A DNA stretch of 64,000 nucleotides, taken from Bacillota bacterium (GTDB lineage: Bacteria > Bacillota > Clostridia > Oscillospirales > Oscillospiraceae). Below are positions 44,868-52,946 of this stretch, piece by piece (the first letter of the stretch is position 1; the number at the start of each line of letters is the position of its first letter). The notes below the pieces were generated by a model. It saw only the letters and a program-made list of their open reading frames with translations. It made no database searches and was not told where the DNA came from. The position numbers and the translations under genes were made by a program. The stretch is from assembly GCA_023402075.1 (NCBI GenBank), contig JAEXCS010000015.1:55509-119508 (forward strand), given 5' to 3'.

Positions 44868-46313
44868 TCAGTTTCCGATTGGCAGGCGAATGGTCACCAC
44901 CGTGCCGCCGCCCTCTGCGTTGGCAATGTCAAACTTTCCGCTGTGCAGAGTGACGATTTCATTGCACACCGCAAGGCCGATGCCGCTGCCCCGGGCCTTG
45001 GAGGAGCCTTTATAAAACTTCTGCTTCACATAGGGCAGCTCCGCTTCCGGAATGCCGGGGCCGAAGTCCCGCACGCGAACCACCGCGTATTCGTTTTCAA
45101 GAGCCACGGAGGCGGCAATGCGTTTGCCCGAGCCGCCGTGCTTGGCGGCGTTGTCCAGCACGTTGCAAAACACCTGCTTCAGCCGTTCCGGGTCTGCGGA
45201 GATAGGGGGGAGGTCCTCGCCGTCAGTGTCGTAGTCCAGCTCAATGTCCTCCTGACGGAACAGCTCTCGATAGGTAAAAATCGCGTCCTCAAACTCGCTG
45301 CGAAGGTCCACGCCCGCTTCCACCCGCAGAGTGAAGCGTCCGTCCTCCATCTTGGAAAACTCCAAAAGCTCTTCCACCATGGTGCTTAGACGGCGGGCTT
45401 CCCGCAAAATAATGCGGATGCCCTTGCGAAGCTGCGCGGGGTCGCCCGAGGCGTCCGCCAAAATTGTTTCGCCCCAGCCGTTGATGGCGGTGAGAGGGGT
45501 GCGCAGCTCGTGAGACACGGAAGAGATAAACTCAGTTTTCATTTTCTCGTTCCGCCCGATTTTCATGGACATATCATTGATATTGTCCACCAGCTGGCCC
45601 AGCTCGTCGGTATATCGGTTTTCAATCTGAAGGCCATAGCCCCCGGCGGAAATTCGCTTTGCCGCGTCAGATACAACCGCCACCGGTTCCACCACCCGGT
45701 TAATGAACAGGAGGTTTGAAACCACCACCATGGACATGCAGACCGCCGCGATCAAAAAAACCGCCAGCACGGATAAAAGCACCTGCCGGTCCACGTCTCG
45801 CAGTGCCGTTACCAGCCGCAGCACGCCCACTACCCGGCTGTTGAACATCAGGGGGTAGGACACGGAGAGAATCCGCTCTCCTGTGGCGGGGTCCTCACCC
45901 TGAAACACGGCCTTCTCCCCAGTGGAAACCGCATCAGGAATGTCGGCCGTTTTGGGAGAGGTGCCCACGGTAAGCCCGTAGCTGGAGGCCTGAATCCGCC
46001 CGCTGGGGCTGATAAATTGCAGCTCGATACGGTCCTTGTCCTCGAAGGAATCGGTGGAGTACACCGCCATCTGATAATACTCGGCGTAGCTGTTCATAAA
46101 GTAGCTGTTGAAAGAGTCTGCCGCTTCCTGCGCCCGAATCTCCAGCCCCCGCTGCATTCCACCATAATAATAGCTGGCTACGCCGGCGGAGAACAGCGTC
46201 ACAATCAGCACCAGCAGGGCAAGCACCGGCATGATTGTGTTAAGAATCCACCGCTGGCGCAGTCCGCTGATGTGCAGATATTTTTTTCGCAAGCTTTCGC
46301 CTGTATTCGGCAT
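44868..46313 (-). CDS. Sensor histidine kinase
   Basis: The 481-aa kinase has two membrane helices (about 22-45 and 180-205) flanking a sensor domain, a HAMP segment, a HisKA box (SSVSHELRTPLTAING), and the N, G1 and G2 ATP-binding motifs (NVLDNAAKH, VRDFGPGIPE, GSGIGLAVC). The sensor domain of about 130 aa is probably extracellular with an unknown signal. It is the last gene of a lipoprotein-regulator-kinase operon. ATG 46313 is preceded by GAGGA. Confidence 0.93.
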   Translation of the reverse strand: MPNTGESLRKKYLHISGLRQRWILNTIMPVLALLVLIVTLFSAGVASYYYGGMQRGLEIRAQEAADSFNSYFMNSYAEYYQMAVYSTDSFEDKDRIELQFISPSGRIQASSYGLTVGTSPKTADIPDAVSTGEKAVFQGEDPATGERILSVSYPLMFNSRVVGVLRLVTALRDVDRQVLLSVLAVFLIAAVCMSMVVVSNLLFINRVVEPVAVVSDAAKRISAGGYGLQIENRYTDELGQLVDNINDMSMKIGRNEKMKTEFISSVSHELRTPLTAINGWGETILADASGDPAQLRKGIRIILREARRLSTMVEELLEFSKMEDGRFTLRVEAGVDLRSEFEDAIFTYRELFRQEDIELDYDTDGEDLPPISADPERLKQVFCNVLDNAAKHGGSGKRIAASVALENEYAVVRVRDFGPGIPEAELPYVKQKFYKGSSKARGSGIGLAVCNEIVTLHSGKFDIANAEGGGTVVTIRLPIGN

Positions 46314-46353
46314 GGTTTTTCGTCCTCTTTTTTGTTTTATCTTCAGTGTGTTG

Positions 46354-47040
46354 TCACAGGCCCCATTTGTAGCCGTAGCCCCAGATGGTGGTGATGAACG
46401 CGGGGTTTGCCACGTCGTCCTCAATTTTCAGACGAAGCCGCCGAATGTTTACATCCACGATCTTCAGCTCCGCGAAATAGTCCCGGCCCCAGACCGTGTC
46501 CAAAATTTCCTCACGGCTGAGGGCCTTTCCGGGATTCTCCATAAACATTTTCACGATGGAATATTCCACCTGAGTCAGCTTAATGCGTTTGCTGTTTTTT
46601 TCCAGCGTCCGGTTCCGGGTGTTCAGCAAAAAGGGCGGCTGGTTCAGCTCCCCTGCGGGAGCGGGGTCTTCCCCGCCCGCTCTGCGAAACAGAGCGTCCA
46701 CCCGGGCGGTAAGCTCGGCAGGGGAGAAAGGTTTTGTCACATAGTCGTCCGCCCCGGTCATCAGACCTGTCACCTTGTCCATCTCCTGCGTGCGTGCGGT
46801 AAGCATAATAATGCCAATTTTTGTATTGGTGGCACGAATCCGGCGGCAGACCTCGAAGCCGTCGATTCCCGGCAGCATAATGTCCAGCAGGGCCACCGTT
46901 ACGTCCGGGTTTTCCCGCAGCCGATCCATGGCGTCCTCGCCTGTTTCCGCTTCAATTGCGTCATAGCCCGCCCGGCGCAGGTTGATGACAATGAAATCGC
47001 GGATACTGGACTCGTCCTCCAGTACCAGAACTTTTTTCAT
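46354..47040 (-). CDS. OmpR-family response regulator
   Basis: The 228-aa regulator has a receiver domain (VLVLEDESSIRDF; VALLDIMLPGIDG with the phospho-Asp near 53; the conserved Lys in DDYVTKPFSPAEL) and a winged-helix DNA-binding domain (LTQVEYSIVKMFMENPGKALSREEIL; VDVNIRRLRLKIE; TIWGYGYKW). It is cognate to the kinase gene 40 bp downstream. Confidence 0.95.
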   Translation of the reverse strand: MKKVLVLEDESSIRDFIVINLRRAGYDAIEAETGEDAMDRLRENPDVTVALLDIMLPGIDGFEVCRRIRATNTKIGIIMLTARTQEMDKVTGLMTGADDYVTKPFSPAELTARVDALFRRAGGEDPAPAGELNQPPFLLNTRNRTLEKNSKRIKLTQVEYSIVKMFMENPGKALSREEILDTVWGRDYFAELKIVDVNIRRLRLKIEDDVANPAFITTIWGYGYKWGL

Positions 47041-47066
47041 AAGTGCTCCGTCCTTTCCCGGTATTC

Positions 47067-48419
47067 TCAGTTGTCGCCTGCCAGCCATTCTCCGGTAATC
47101 AGGCTGAAGGCGGTGCGCAGCTCGTCCTCGGTCATGCTCAGGGGCCACGCGTTGTTGGCCTCAGCCAGCAGCTCGGCGGAGTAAACCGTTTCGGCCCGGC
47201 GGCTGAGAATGAACCGCCCGCCCCGCACGGCCTTAATCTCACGGCTGCTTCCGGTGACGGCGCTGATTTTCAAAAATTCCTTTGTCCCGGTGTCGTCGCG
47301 GTAAGAGAAGGTTACGGTGGCCTCTTCCGGGCCGGACTCTCTGCGCACAACCACCTGATTCAGCCAGCTTTCCGGCAGAACCAAATACCAGCCATCCTCC
47401 ACGTCGTGATAGGTGGACGCCACCCGGGTGGAGGCACCCGAACTGTCATAGCCCCGCCACTCGATGCGGTAGTAGCTCTGCCCGCCCTCGGACATGGAAA
47501 TCAACGCGGGAACCGGCGCCTCCGTGGTTTTGTCGCCGTTGATGTCCGTGGGGTAGAGGGAAAGAAAACGGGCAATCTCCGAGGACATGCCGGTGATGTC
47601 GGAGAGCACAATGTTGTCCAGCTCCCCATCCCGGTCGATTAGAATATCTGTGATCGCGGTGGTGGAATCCGACACGCCCACCACAAACAGCGCCGGTGTT
47701 CCGTCCTGCAAAGAGCCCGACACCACCCGGCCCAAATTGCTCAGTTCCGCCATAGTGACGGATATTTTGCAGGAGGATTTCAGCGCCATGGTCCCGTCCT
47801 GCCAGACATACCGCTCAGCAACGCCCATGCCGTCCGTGTCTGCACGGAAAGCCACCAGCTCACAGCGGCCGTCTGCGTCCAAGTCGGTCAGGACGTATTT
47901 GACATAGGTGATGCGCAGCAGCTCCTCGGGCTGATCGCCGCGGAGGGCATAAATAGTCAGCGCCTGCATCTCCGAGGCGGTTTTCCAGCCCACCGCCAGC
48001 TCGGTGTAGCCGTCCCCGTCAAAATCGCTGTATACGATGCTGAAAATAGCGCTGCCGCTGCCCTCAATCACGGCGGAGGGCTGATAGCTTCCGTTGCTGG
48101 CGCTGAAAATGTAGATTTTAAGGGGCTTTTCCTCGTTGGGCTTGCGCATGAAGGCAAGGGCTTCCTCCTGCCCGTCTCCGTCCAAATCCACCAATTGCAC
48201 CGGCTGAATGTTGGACCCGGAGGTGGGGGCAGCATATTCTGCGCCCTGATCAATCAGCGCGTTAATGCTGGTCTCCAGATCCCGGTATTCAACCGGAAGA
48301 CTGGGCAGACTGTAAAGGTCCTCTGCGGTTTCCGGTTTCAGTCCGGCGCAGCCACTTAAAAAAAGGCAGAGGGCCAAAAAAAGCGAGACTGCGGGCAGAC
48401 GCCCCAGCTTATTTTTCAA
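47067..48419 (-). CDS. Lipoprotein with FG-GAP/VCBS-like calcium-binding repeats
   Basis: The 450-aa lipoprotein (signal peptide ending LSGC, Cys24) contains repeated DxDGDG-type loops: DLDGDGQEE, DFDGDGYTE, DLDADGRCE and DINGDKTTE. These are the calcium-binding turns of FG-GAP/VCBS beta-propeller blades. It should be anchored outside the membrane. Being first in an operon with a two-component system, it may be a sensor accessory or its main target; that is inference. Enzyme motifs were not seen. Confidence 0.8.
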   Translation of the reverse strand: MKNKLGRLPAVSLFLALCLFLSGCAGLKPETAEDLYSLPSLPVEYRDLETSINALIDQGAEYAAPTSGSNIQPVQLVDLDGDGQEEALAFMRKPNEEKPLKIYIFSASNGSYQPSAVIEGSGSAIFSIVYSDFDGDGYTELAVGWKTASEMQALTIYALRGDQPEELLRITYVKYVLTDLDADGRCELVAFRADTDGMGVAERYVWQDGTMALKSSCKISVTMAELSNLGRVVSGSLQDGTPALFVVGVSDSTTAITDILIDRDGELDNIVLSDITGMSSEIARFLSLYPTDINGDKTTEAPVPALISMSEGGQSYYRIEWRGYDSSGASTRVASTYHDVEDGWYLVLPESWLNQVVVRRESGPEEATVTFSYRDDTGTKEFLKISAVTGSSREIKAVRGGRFILSRRAETVYSAELLAEANNAWPLSMTEDELRTAFSLITGEWLAGDN

Positions 48420-48601
48420 TGTGTCAGCCTCCTTCTGCTGCCTCGTCAGGGTCTAAACATTTTATCTCAATTATAGTAGTATATCATACCTTTTTTCAGT
48501 TTGGTAGTGTTTCTTCACGTTTCCCGGCGCAATTTACCGACTGTTCACGCTGCAAAATTTTTCCCCACGGGGGAGCGCCCGCATTTTTCGCAAAATTACC
48601 C
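48420..48601. other. Intergenic region between divergent transcripts
   Basis: It carries the upstream region of the lipoprotein operon (minus strand) and of the tRNA cluster (plus strand). No gene is supported. Confidence 0.5.
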
Positions 48602-48629
48602 TTTACATTTTCAAAAATCATGCTATAAT
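48602..48629 (+). promoter_or_regulatory. Strong promoter of the tRNA cluster
   Basis: TTTACA and TATAAT are spaced by 16 bp and read into the array of tRNA 5' ends. A GCTCTGC...GCAGAGC hairpin (48670-48689) follows. Confidence 0.75.
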
Positions 48630-48719
48630 ATCATTTGTCTCTGGCTCTGGTAGTTCCGGTATGTGGCCCGCTCTGCGGGGGAGCAGAGCCGCGGGCAGAA
48701 TTTCAAATGGGAAATATTT

Positions 48720-48747
48720 GGGGGCGTAGCTCAGCTGGGAGAGCAAG
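48720..48747 (+). pseudogene. Truncated tRNA 5' end, copy 1
   Basis: Twenty-eight bases, starting GGGGGCGTAGCTCAG and ending GAGAGCAAG, equal the acceptor 5' strand and complete D arm of the split tRNA-Ala below. The sequence then diverges and has no anticodon arm, T arm or 3' acceptor strand. It is identical to copy 2 through the last AAG. Confidence 0.8.
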
Positions 48748-48774
48748 TGGTTTGGTTCTATGCCCTCTCGTTTT

Positions 48775-48815
48775 GGGGCGTAGTTCGTTTGGCTGGCATT
48801 TGGTTCGCATCACAC
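48775..48815 (+). pseudogene. Degenerate tRNA-like 5' half
   Basis: GGGGCGTAGTTCG, a GGCTGGCAT segment and GGTTCGCATC follow the order of acceptor, D arm and anticodon loop of the split tRNA-Ala(CGC) with many changes. The last ten bases are identical to the anticodon-loop region of that gene. No 3' half follows. Confidence 0.45.
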
Positions 48816-48841
48816 AAGAAAACTAAAAATTGAAAAAATCT

Positions 48842-48869
48842 GGGGGCGTAGCTCAGCTGGGAGAGCAAG
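48842..48869 (+). pseudogene. Truncated tRNA 5' end, copy 2
   Basis: It has the same 28 bases as copy 1. The following sequence (CTATCCGCAAAGCGGG) does not complete a tRNA. Confidence 0.8.
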
Positions 48870-48946
48870 CTATCCGCAAAGCGGGCCCCAACCACCTGAC
48901 AACTTGCACAAAGTTAAATCCGAAAATTGAACAGATTAAACAACTT

Positions 48947-48994
48947 GGGGGCGTAGCTCAGCTGGGAGAGCGTACGGTTCGCATCCGTAAGGTC
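48947..48994 (+). pseudogene. 5' half of interrupted tRNA-Ala(CGC), attL
   Basis: These 48 nt contain acceptor strand GGGGGCG, D arm, anticodon arm (TACGG, loop TTCGCAT, CCGTA; anticodon CGC) and variable loop ending in GGTC. The tRNA stops there. Its 3' continuation is found at 63,486-63,513. GGTC at 48,991-48,994 is the shared crossover core. Confidence 0.88.
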
Positions 48995-49076
48995 AAACGG
49001 TGTAGTTAAAACCACATCAGACTGACACCCCGAGCAATGGCAACCTGTCTTACCAATTACAATTTCATATCTATGT

Positions 49077-49152
49077 GGGGGTATAGCTCAGCTGGGAGAG
49101 CGCCTCGTTCGCAACGAGGAGGTCAGCGGTTCGATCCCGCTTATCTCCACCA
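49077..49152 (+). tRNA. tRNA-Ala (anticodon CGC), intact, inside the element
   Basis: The 76-nt cloverleaf includes an encoded CCA. Acceptor GGGGGTA pairs with TATCTCC and gives the G3:U70 pair that specifies alanine. The D arm is GCTC/GAGC, the anticodon stem CCTCG/CGAGG with loop TTCGCAA (CGC, reading GCG), and the T arm AGCGG/CCGCT with TTCGATC. It lies inside the left end of the mobile element and decodes the same codon as the gene the element interrupts. It shares the tRNA cluster promoter upstream unless it has its own. Confidence 0.95.
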
Positions 49153-49160
49153 CAAGGAAA

Positions 49161-49193
49161 GTCAGCAACCATTATGGTTTGCTGGCTTTTTTC
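49161..49193 (+). terminator. Terminator after tRNA-Ala
   Basis: GTCAGCAACC pairs with GGTTTGCTGGC (one bulge, one wobble) around ATTAT and is followed by a T run. Confidence 0.8.
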
Positions 49194-49308
49194 TTTACCC
49201 CTGGATCAATGTCAATAAAACGGTTTAATTGATTGTATCTCTCCTATGAAAGTAAAAATTAAATTGGTAAAATACGTCCAAATTTAAATAGAGGATTTCT
49301 CATAAATA

Positions 49309-49335
49309 TGGTATGATAGACATATTCCGATATGT
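49309..49335 (+). promoter_or_regulatory. Promoter -10 and palindromic operator of the cargo operon
   Basis: TGGTATGAT (49309-49317) is an extended -10; no good -35 is seen, which fits extended -10 promoters. It is followed at 49320-49335 by ACATAT-TCCG-ATATGT, a perfect 6-bp inverted repeat near the expected transcription start, a good position for a repressor. A GGAGGGG site precedes the first gene. Confidence 0.55.
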
Positions 49336-49390
49336 TGCGACAAAGTTTTAAAAACGTCTCATTTACAAAATTGGCAAGGAGGGGTGAGAA

Positions 49391-50944
49391 ATGGCGCTGA
49401 ACCATGTTGCCATTAGGAATGAACATCAGAGTTTTTCCTCAACGTCCCCCAGCGAGGCAGTTCGGCTCTATCCAATGGGTCTTTCGGCTTCTACAGGGCA
49501 ATTTATGTGCGAAGTTTGTATGCAATATACAACCCTTGTTGCCGGTGGAAAAAATAGACCTCACTTCAAACATAAACGAGGAAGCAATGATTGTGATGAA
49601 AAACTTACTTTAGAGCGGATTATATACGCCCAAACAAATCCGCTGGGTTTCTCTTTGCCAATACGGATAAAAATGGATAGCCATTTGCATATATCAATAG
49701 GCTTTCTTCCGCTTAGCAACCTTAGTCTTGATCAAGCGGCTAAAAACAAAGCCAAAGTAAATATCGTACCATGTAAAACAGGAAAAGTTTTATATGAACC
49801 ACGCTCTTACTATATCGATCAACTTCGATTTTCTTCTGACCGCATTTCATACATCGATATTGGAAGCCTTATTGCAGAACAATATAGGCTATCATTTACC
49901 TCGGAGGGGCGATTTACTGTTGGAAATGAGTTCTGGCCACATTCTATTGATGGTTTTTGCCCGGCGGGTACTTTGTTTGATGGGAACTCAGGAAAACGAC
50001 TTCCGAATCGTTCAACGGTGGTAGTGGAACGAGAGTATTTCTTATTTACCAAGAGGGCTTATATTAATGTTGATAGAACCGGGGATGTTGTTTGCAAACA
50101 TCTGAATCAGTTTAGCGGTTGGAGTGTTTATAGTGTTAAGGCTAATAGACTATCAAGAAGTTCGGTGGATTTTTTCAGAAGCTTAAGTCTTTTCTTAACA
50201 GACTCCCCCTCTTCTGTTACTTTGCTCTGGCCTACTGCACTGCGTTCATCCCATTGCATATCATTCTGTGGAGATAAGACATTTTTCCACAAAACAAATG
50301 GTCATGTTTCTATTTATCCTACTAATGCAGCAGTAAAACAAAAAAGCGATTCATTTTTTTCTGTAGAATCAAGCTTTCAACAAATACTTTCAATTAGTAG
50401 ATTTGAAGAACAAATCGGAGTTCTTAGATATACTTTACTGCGTAAAGAGCAAGATATTGTTCGCACGAAGTACTTAACCCCTACTCATATGTTTGATATT
50501 GAAAATATGCCGTTGGAGACAGGTATCTATCATGTACTTCCAAAGGAGAAAAAAATTATAGGTTTACTTGACTTTGATGGTTGTGTAGATGTACTAAATG
50601 CTAACTCCGTTGTCAATAGGATCAACGTAAAAGCTGGAGAACGGTTTACTATCGAGGTTGAGTTTAACCGAAAGTATCGAATTTTTCAGGGAATAGATCT
50701 TGTGTCAGAACTCGCATTTGAGCAAAAAAAAGATGCTATGGAGCACATTGATGCGGACATAGTAAGAAAACTCAAAACTCTTGGCGGAGCGCGTGTGCCG
50801 GTAAGTCATGAATTGGGTTCCGTAGCCACACAATTATCCGGTCTCCCCCAAACAAGGAGTTGGCTGCTGAAACAGATTAGGCGTGGTGAGATTGATGAAA
50901 GAGCCCTGTGTCAGCTGAAATTGATAATTGAAAGAGGAAAGTAG
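49391..50944 (+). CDS. Cargo gene 1: CoiA-like N-terminal zinc-finger protein, unknown function
   Basis: The 517-aa protein has a putative zinc site near the N terminus: C40EVC43, then RPHFKHKRGSNDC (His58, His61, Cys68). This resembles the N-terminal zinc-ribbon of CoiA-like proteins, but no nuclease motif was recognised after it. The remaining 440 aa are mostly beta-rich and unassigned. The C-terminal 50 aa (VPVSHELGSVATQLSGLPQTRSW onward) look helical. It is the first gene of the operon with a GGAGGGGTGAG site, and the next gene starts one base after its stop. CoiA-like modules occur in DNA-uptake and defence proteins; DNA binding is a reasonable guess only. Confidence 0.7.
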   Translation: MALNHVAIRNEHQSFSSTSPSEAVRLYPMGLSASTGQFMCEVCMQYTTLVAGGKNRPHFKHKRGSNDCDEKLTLERIIYAQTNPLGFSLPIRIKMDSHLHISIGFLPLSNLSLDQAAKNKAKVNIVPCKTGKVLYEPRSYYIDQLRFSSDRISYIDIGSLIAEQYRLSFTSEGRFTVGNEFWPHSIDGFCPAGTLFDGNSGKRLPNRSTVVVEREYFLFTKRAYINVDRTGDVVCKHLNQFSGWSVYSVKANRLSRSSVDFFRSLSLFLTDSPSSVTLLWPTALRSSHCISFCGDKTFFHKTNGHVSIYPTNAAVKQKSDSFFSVESSFQQILSISRFEEQIGVLRYTLLRKEQDIVRTKYLTPTHMFDIENMPLETGIYHVLPKEKKIIGLLDFDGCVDVLNANSVVNRINVKAGERFTIEVEFNRKYRIFQGIDLVSELAFEQKKDAMEHIDADIVRKLKTLGGARVPVSHELGSVATQLSGLPQTRSWLLKQIRRGEIDERALCQLKLIIERGK

Positions 50945-50945
50945 T

Positions 50946-52946
50946 ATGTATGAGAATTGGACTTACTCACTTTGCTTATCTATAGTAACCAATCAAGGCA
51001 AATTGCGGCTATTGAGAATTGCGGATATAGATCAGTCTACATTTCATCCGTATGAATTCGATCGGAATCAAGAAATGGATGACGAGAATCGCGATATTAT
51101 ATTCCATCCATCGGAGACAATTCCATCGCAAGGGGATATTTCAATTTGGAGATGGAGTTCACAAAACAACTATCAAACCTCTGCGATTGAAGAAAAGATT
51201 ACGTGGATTGAATATATTCAATTTGATGATGTCTTTTCTCTATCCGATTTGAAACGCAAACTTCGAGCAGGAATTTCAAGCCTGTCCAGAGATCATAATT
51301 ATCTTTTTGTCTTTGAGCGGTTGCCAGATAAAGAGTATGCGTGCCTTTTCCTTCGTGGCAAAGAGCTTGAAATATCTGCTACGGATGGCAAAGCAAGAGT
51401 TGCCGCCTCCGTATATAAAGCACCTGTTTGTATTGTTAATCAGGAAGATGTAGCTGAAATTAAGACATGGAGAATACCAGAGCTCACAGCTTTCTATTTT
51501 CTTTGTGCCGATCCGCCTGAGCCAGAGCGTATGGAACAATTGCGCGATACAAATGCAATTATTGCGCAGATTATTCGTTCCCGAATTAACAAATATTCTG
51601 GGGCGCTTGATAAAAAAGGAAAATCGGCAGTCAGATTATTTTTAGATTTTATTCCGGATACTACGTTGGTTGAGGATATTGCCGAACAAAGTGGTTGCGA
51701 TGCCCAAGCAGCGGCTGAGTATCTAAAAGGCTTTCTGAAGATATGTGAAGAATATATTCAATGTGAAGATTTTGATGCAAAGCTACTTATTCGTCTTGCG
51801 GAAAGCGATACCGAACTCGCCAGTAAAATTAAAGATCAGGTGGAAGCAGATTGGGAAGTGCAACACGCTGACACTATTATCAAAGCAAATGAACAGATTG
51901 CGCATTTTGATCAACAACGCATTGAGGCGGAACAGAAATATAGCGATATTATTTCTCAAACAGAAGTATTAGAACGGCAAGAGGTTCAGTTAGAAAAGGC
52001 TGTTGCCCATTTAACAGAAAAATATAATCAACAGCTTTCAATAGCTGATAGTATTGTATCTCAAGTACATGAGAAAATTGCTGTAGCTAAGAATGACCTA
52101 TCCAATTTCTTTTCTAAACATGCGATGTACACCCTTGCGGGATCACCCAGCCCATCTAATAATATTTACATGGGATACCAGCTCAATGCTGAGGTTGTGC
52201 AAATACAGAGTGAAATAGAACTAATCGAAAGCCTGCGGGAAAATCTTGAAGTTGCCGGTGTTGCCAAAGAAAAGAGGGCGGCACTAACGGCATATCTGCT
52301 ATCCGCATACACAACTCATACACCTCTGATTCTCGCAGGTGTTGGAGCGCAGAATATTTTAGATGCATTAAGTGCTACTATTCAAAATAAGACAGCTGTT
52401 AGTGTATATAGGCCCAATATGGCAGATGTTGAAATGATAAAAAGGATGCCAAACACAGCGGTCGTTGGCTTGTACAACGCTTTTGATAGCTATATACTGC
52501 AATCTTTATGCTGTTCGGTTTCCACCCCATATATATGCTTAATTGCATTAACTGGCGAGGAATTGACTATTGAACCCAGAGGTTTTTTCAATTTTGCATT
52601 GCCTCTCTATACAGAGTGTTTTATTGATTCACCTTGTAAGGGAGACTTTGAAGGTAGCTATAGTTCCATACAGCTAAGTATAAAAACAAGATTCCGACTT
52701 AATTTTCTGCCAGAGCATACATTGTCGCCAATGGCAATGGGACGCTGCCGTGAAGTGCTTGCAACGACAGAAAGTATTGCAAATGGGACATTAACCTCGT
52801 TTGAGCTGTTTTTATTACAGACCATTCCCATAATGCTTGCTCAAGAAAAGAAAGAGGAATTGCTTGAACTAATTTCGTCGTCTTCTTGTACTGAAAAGGA
52901 AATCCAGCAGCTCCGACTTTTTGTAGGTGATTGCTGTGATAAATGA
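50946..52946 (+). CDS. Cargo gene 2: coiled-coil protein with degenerate nucleotide-binding-like segment
   Basis: The 666-aa protein has an N-terminal beta-rich domain, a helical middle (about 200-310), a long coiled coil (about 313-390, HADTIIKANEQIAHFDQQRI onward) and a C-terminal domain. That domain begins LILAGVGAQNILDAL (about 459), which sits where a Walker A would be but lacks GK[ST]. This recalls inactive AAA-like partners in defence systems. ATG 50946 follows AAAGAGGA; the upstream in-frame TTG is not needed. The 3' end overlaps gene 3. No family was recognised. Confidence 0.7.
   Translation: MYENWTYSLCLSIVTNQGKLRLLRIADIDQSTFHPYEFDRNQEMDDENRDIIFHPSETIPSQGDISIWRWSSQNNYQTSAIEEKITWIEYIQFDDVFSLSDLKRKLRAGISSLSRDHNYLFVFERLPDKEYACLFLRGKELEISATDGKARVAASVYKAPVCIVNQEDVAEIKTWRIPELTAFYFLCADPPEPERMEQLRDTNAIIAQIIRSRINKYSGALDKKGKSAVRLFLDFIPDTTLVEDIAEQSGCDAQAAAEYLKGFLKICEEYIQCEDFDAKLLIRLAESDTELASKIKDQVEADWEVQHADTIIKANEQIAHFDQQRIEAEQKYSDIISQTEVLERQEVQLEKAVAHLTEKYNQQLSIADSIVSQVHEKIAVAKNDLSNFFSKHAMYTLAGSPSPSNNIYMGYQLNAEVVQIQSEIELIESLRENLEVAGVAKEKRAALTAYLLSAYTTHTPLILAGVGAQNILDALSATIQNKTAVSVYRPNMADVEMIKRMPNTAVVGLYNAFDSYILQSLCCSVSTPYICLIALTGEELTIEPRGFFNFALPLYTECFIDSPCKGDFEGSYSSIQLSIKTRFRLNFLPEHTLSPMAMGRCREVLATTESIANGTLTSFELFLLQTIPIMLAQEKKEELLELISSSSCTEKEIQQLRLFVGDCCDK

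Noticed and set aside
49077..49124. The 5' half of the intact tRNA as the left attachment site.
   Set aside because: Joined with 63,486-63,513 it gives acceptor mismatches (A7:C66), whereas the 48,947 copy pairs perfectly; also its own 3' half is present.
48720..49152. The regularly spaced repeats could be a CRISPR array.
   Set aside because: The repeats are tRNA acceptor/D-arm sequence, spacers are unequal, and no cas genes are nearby.
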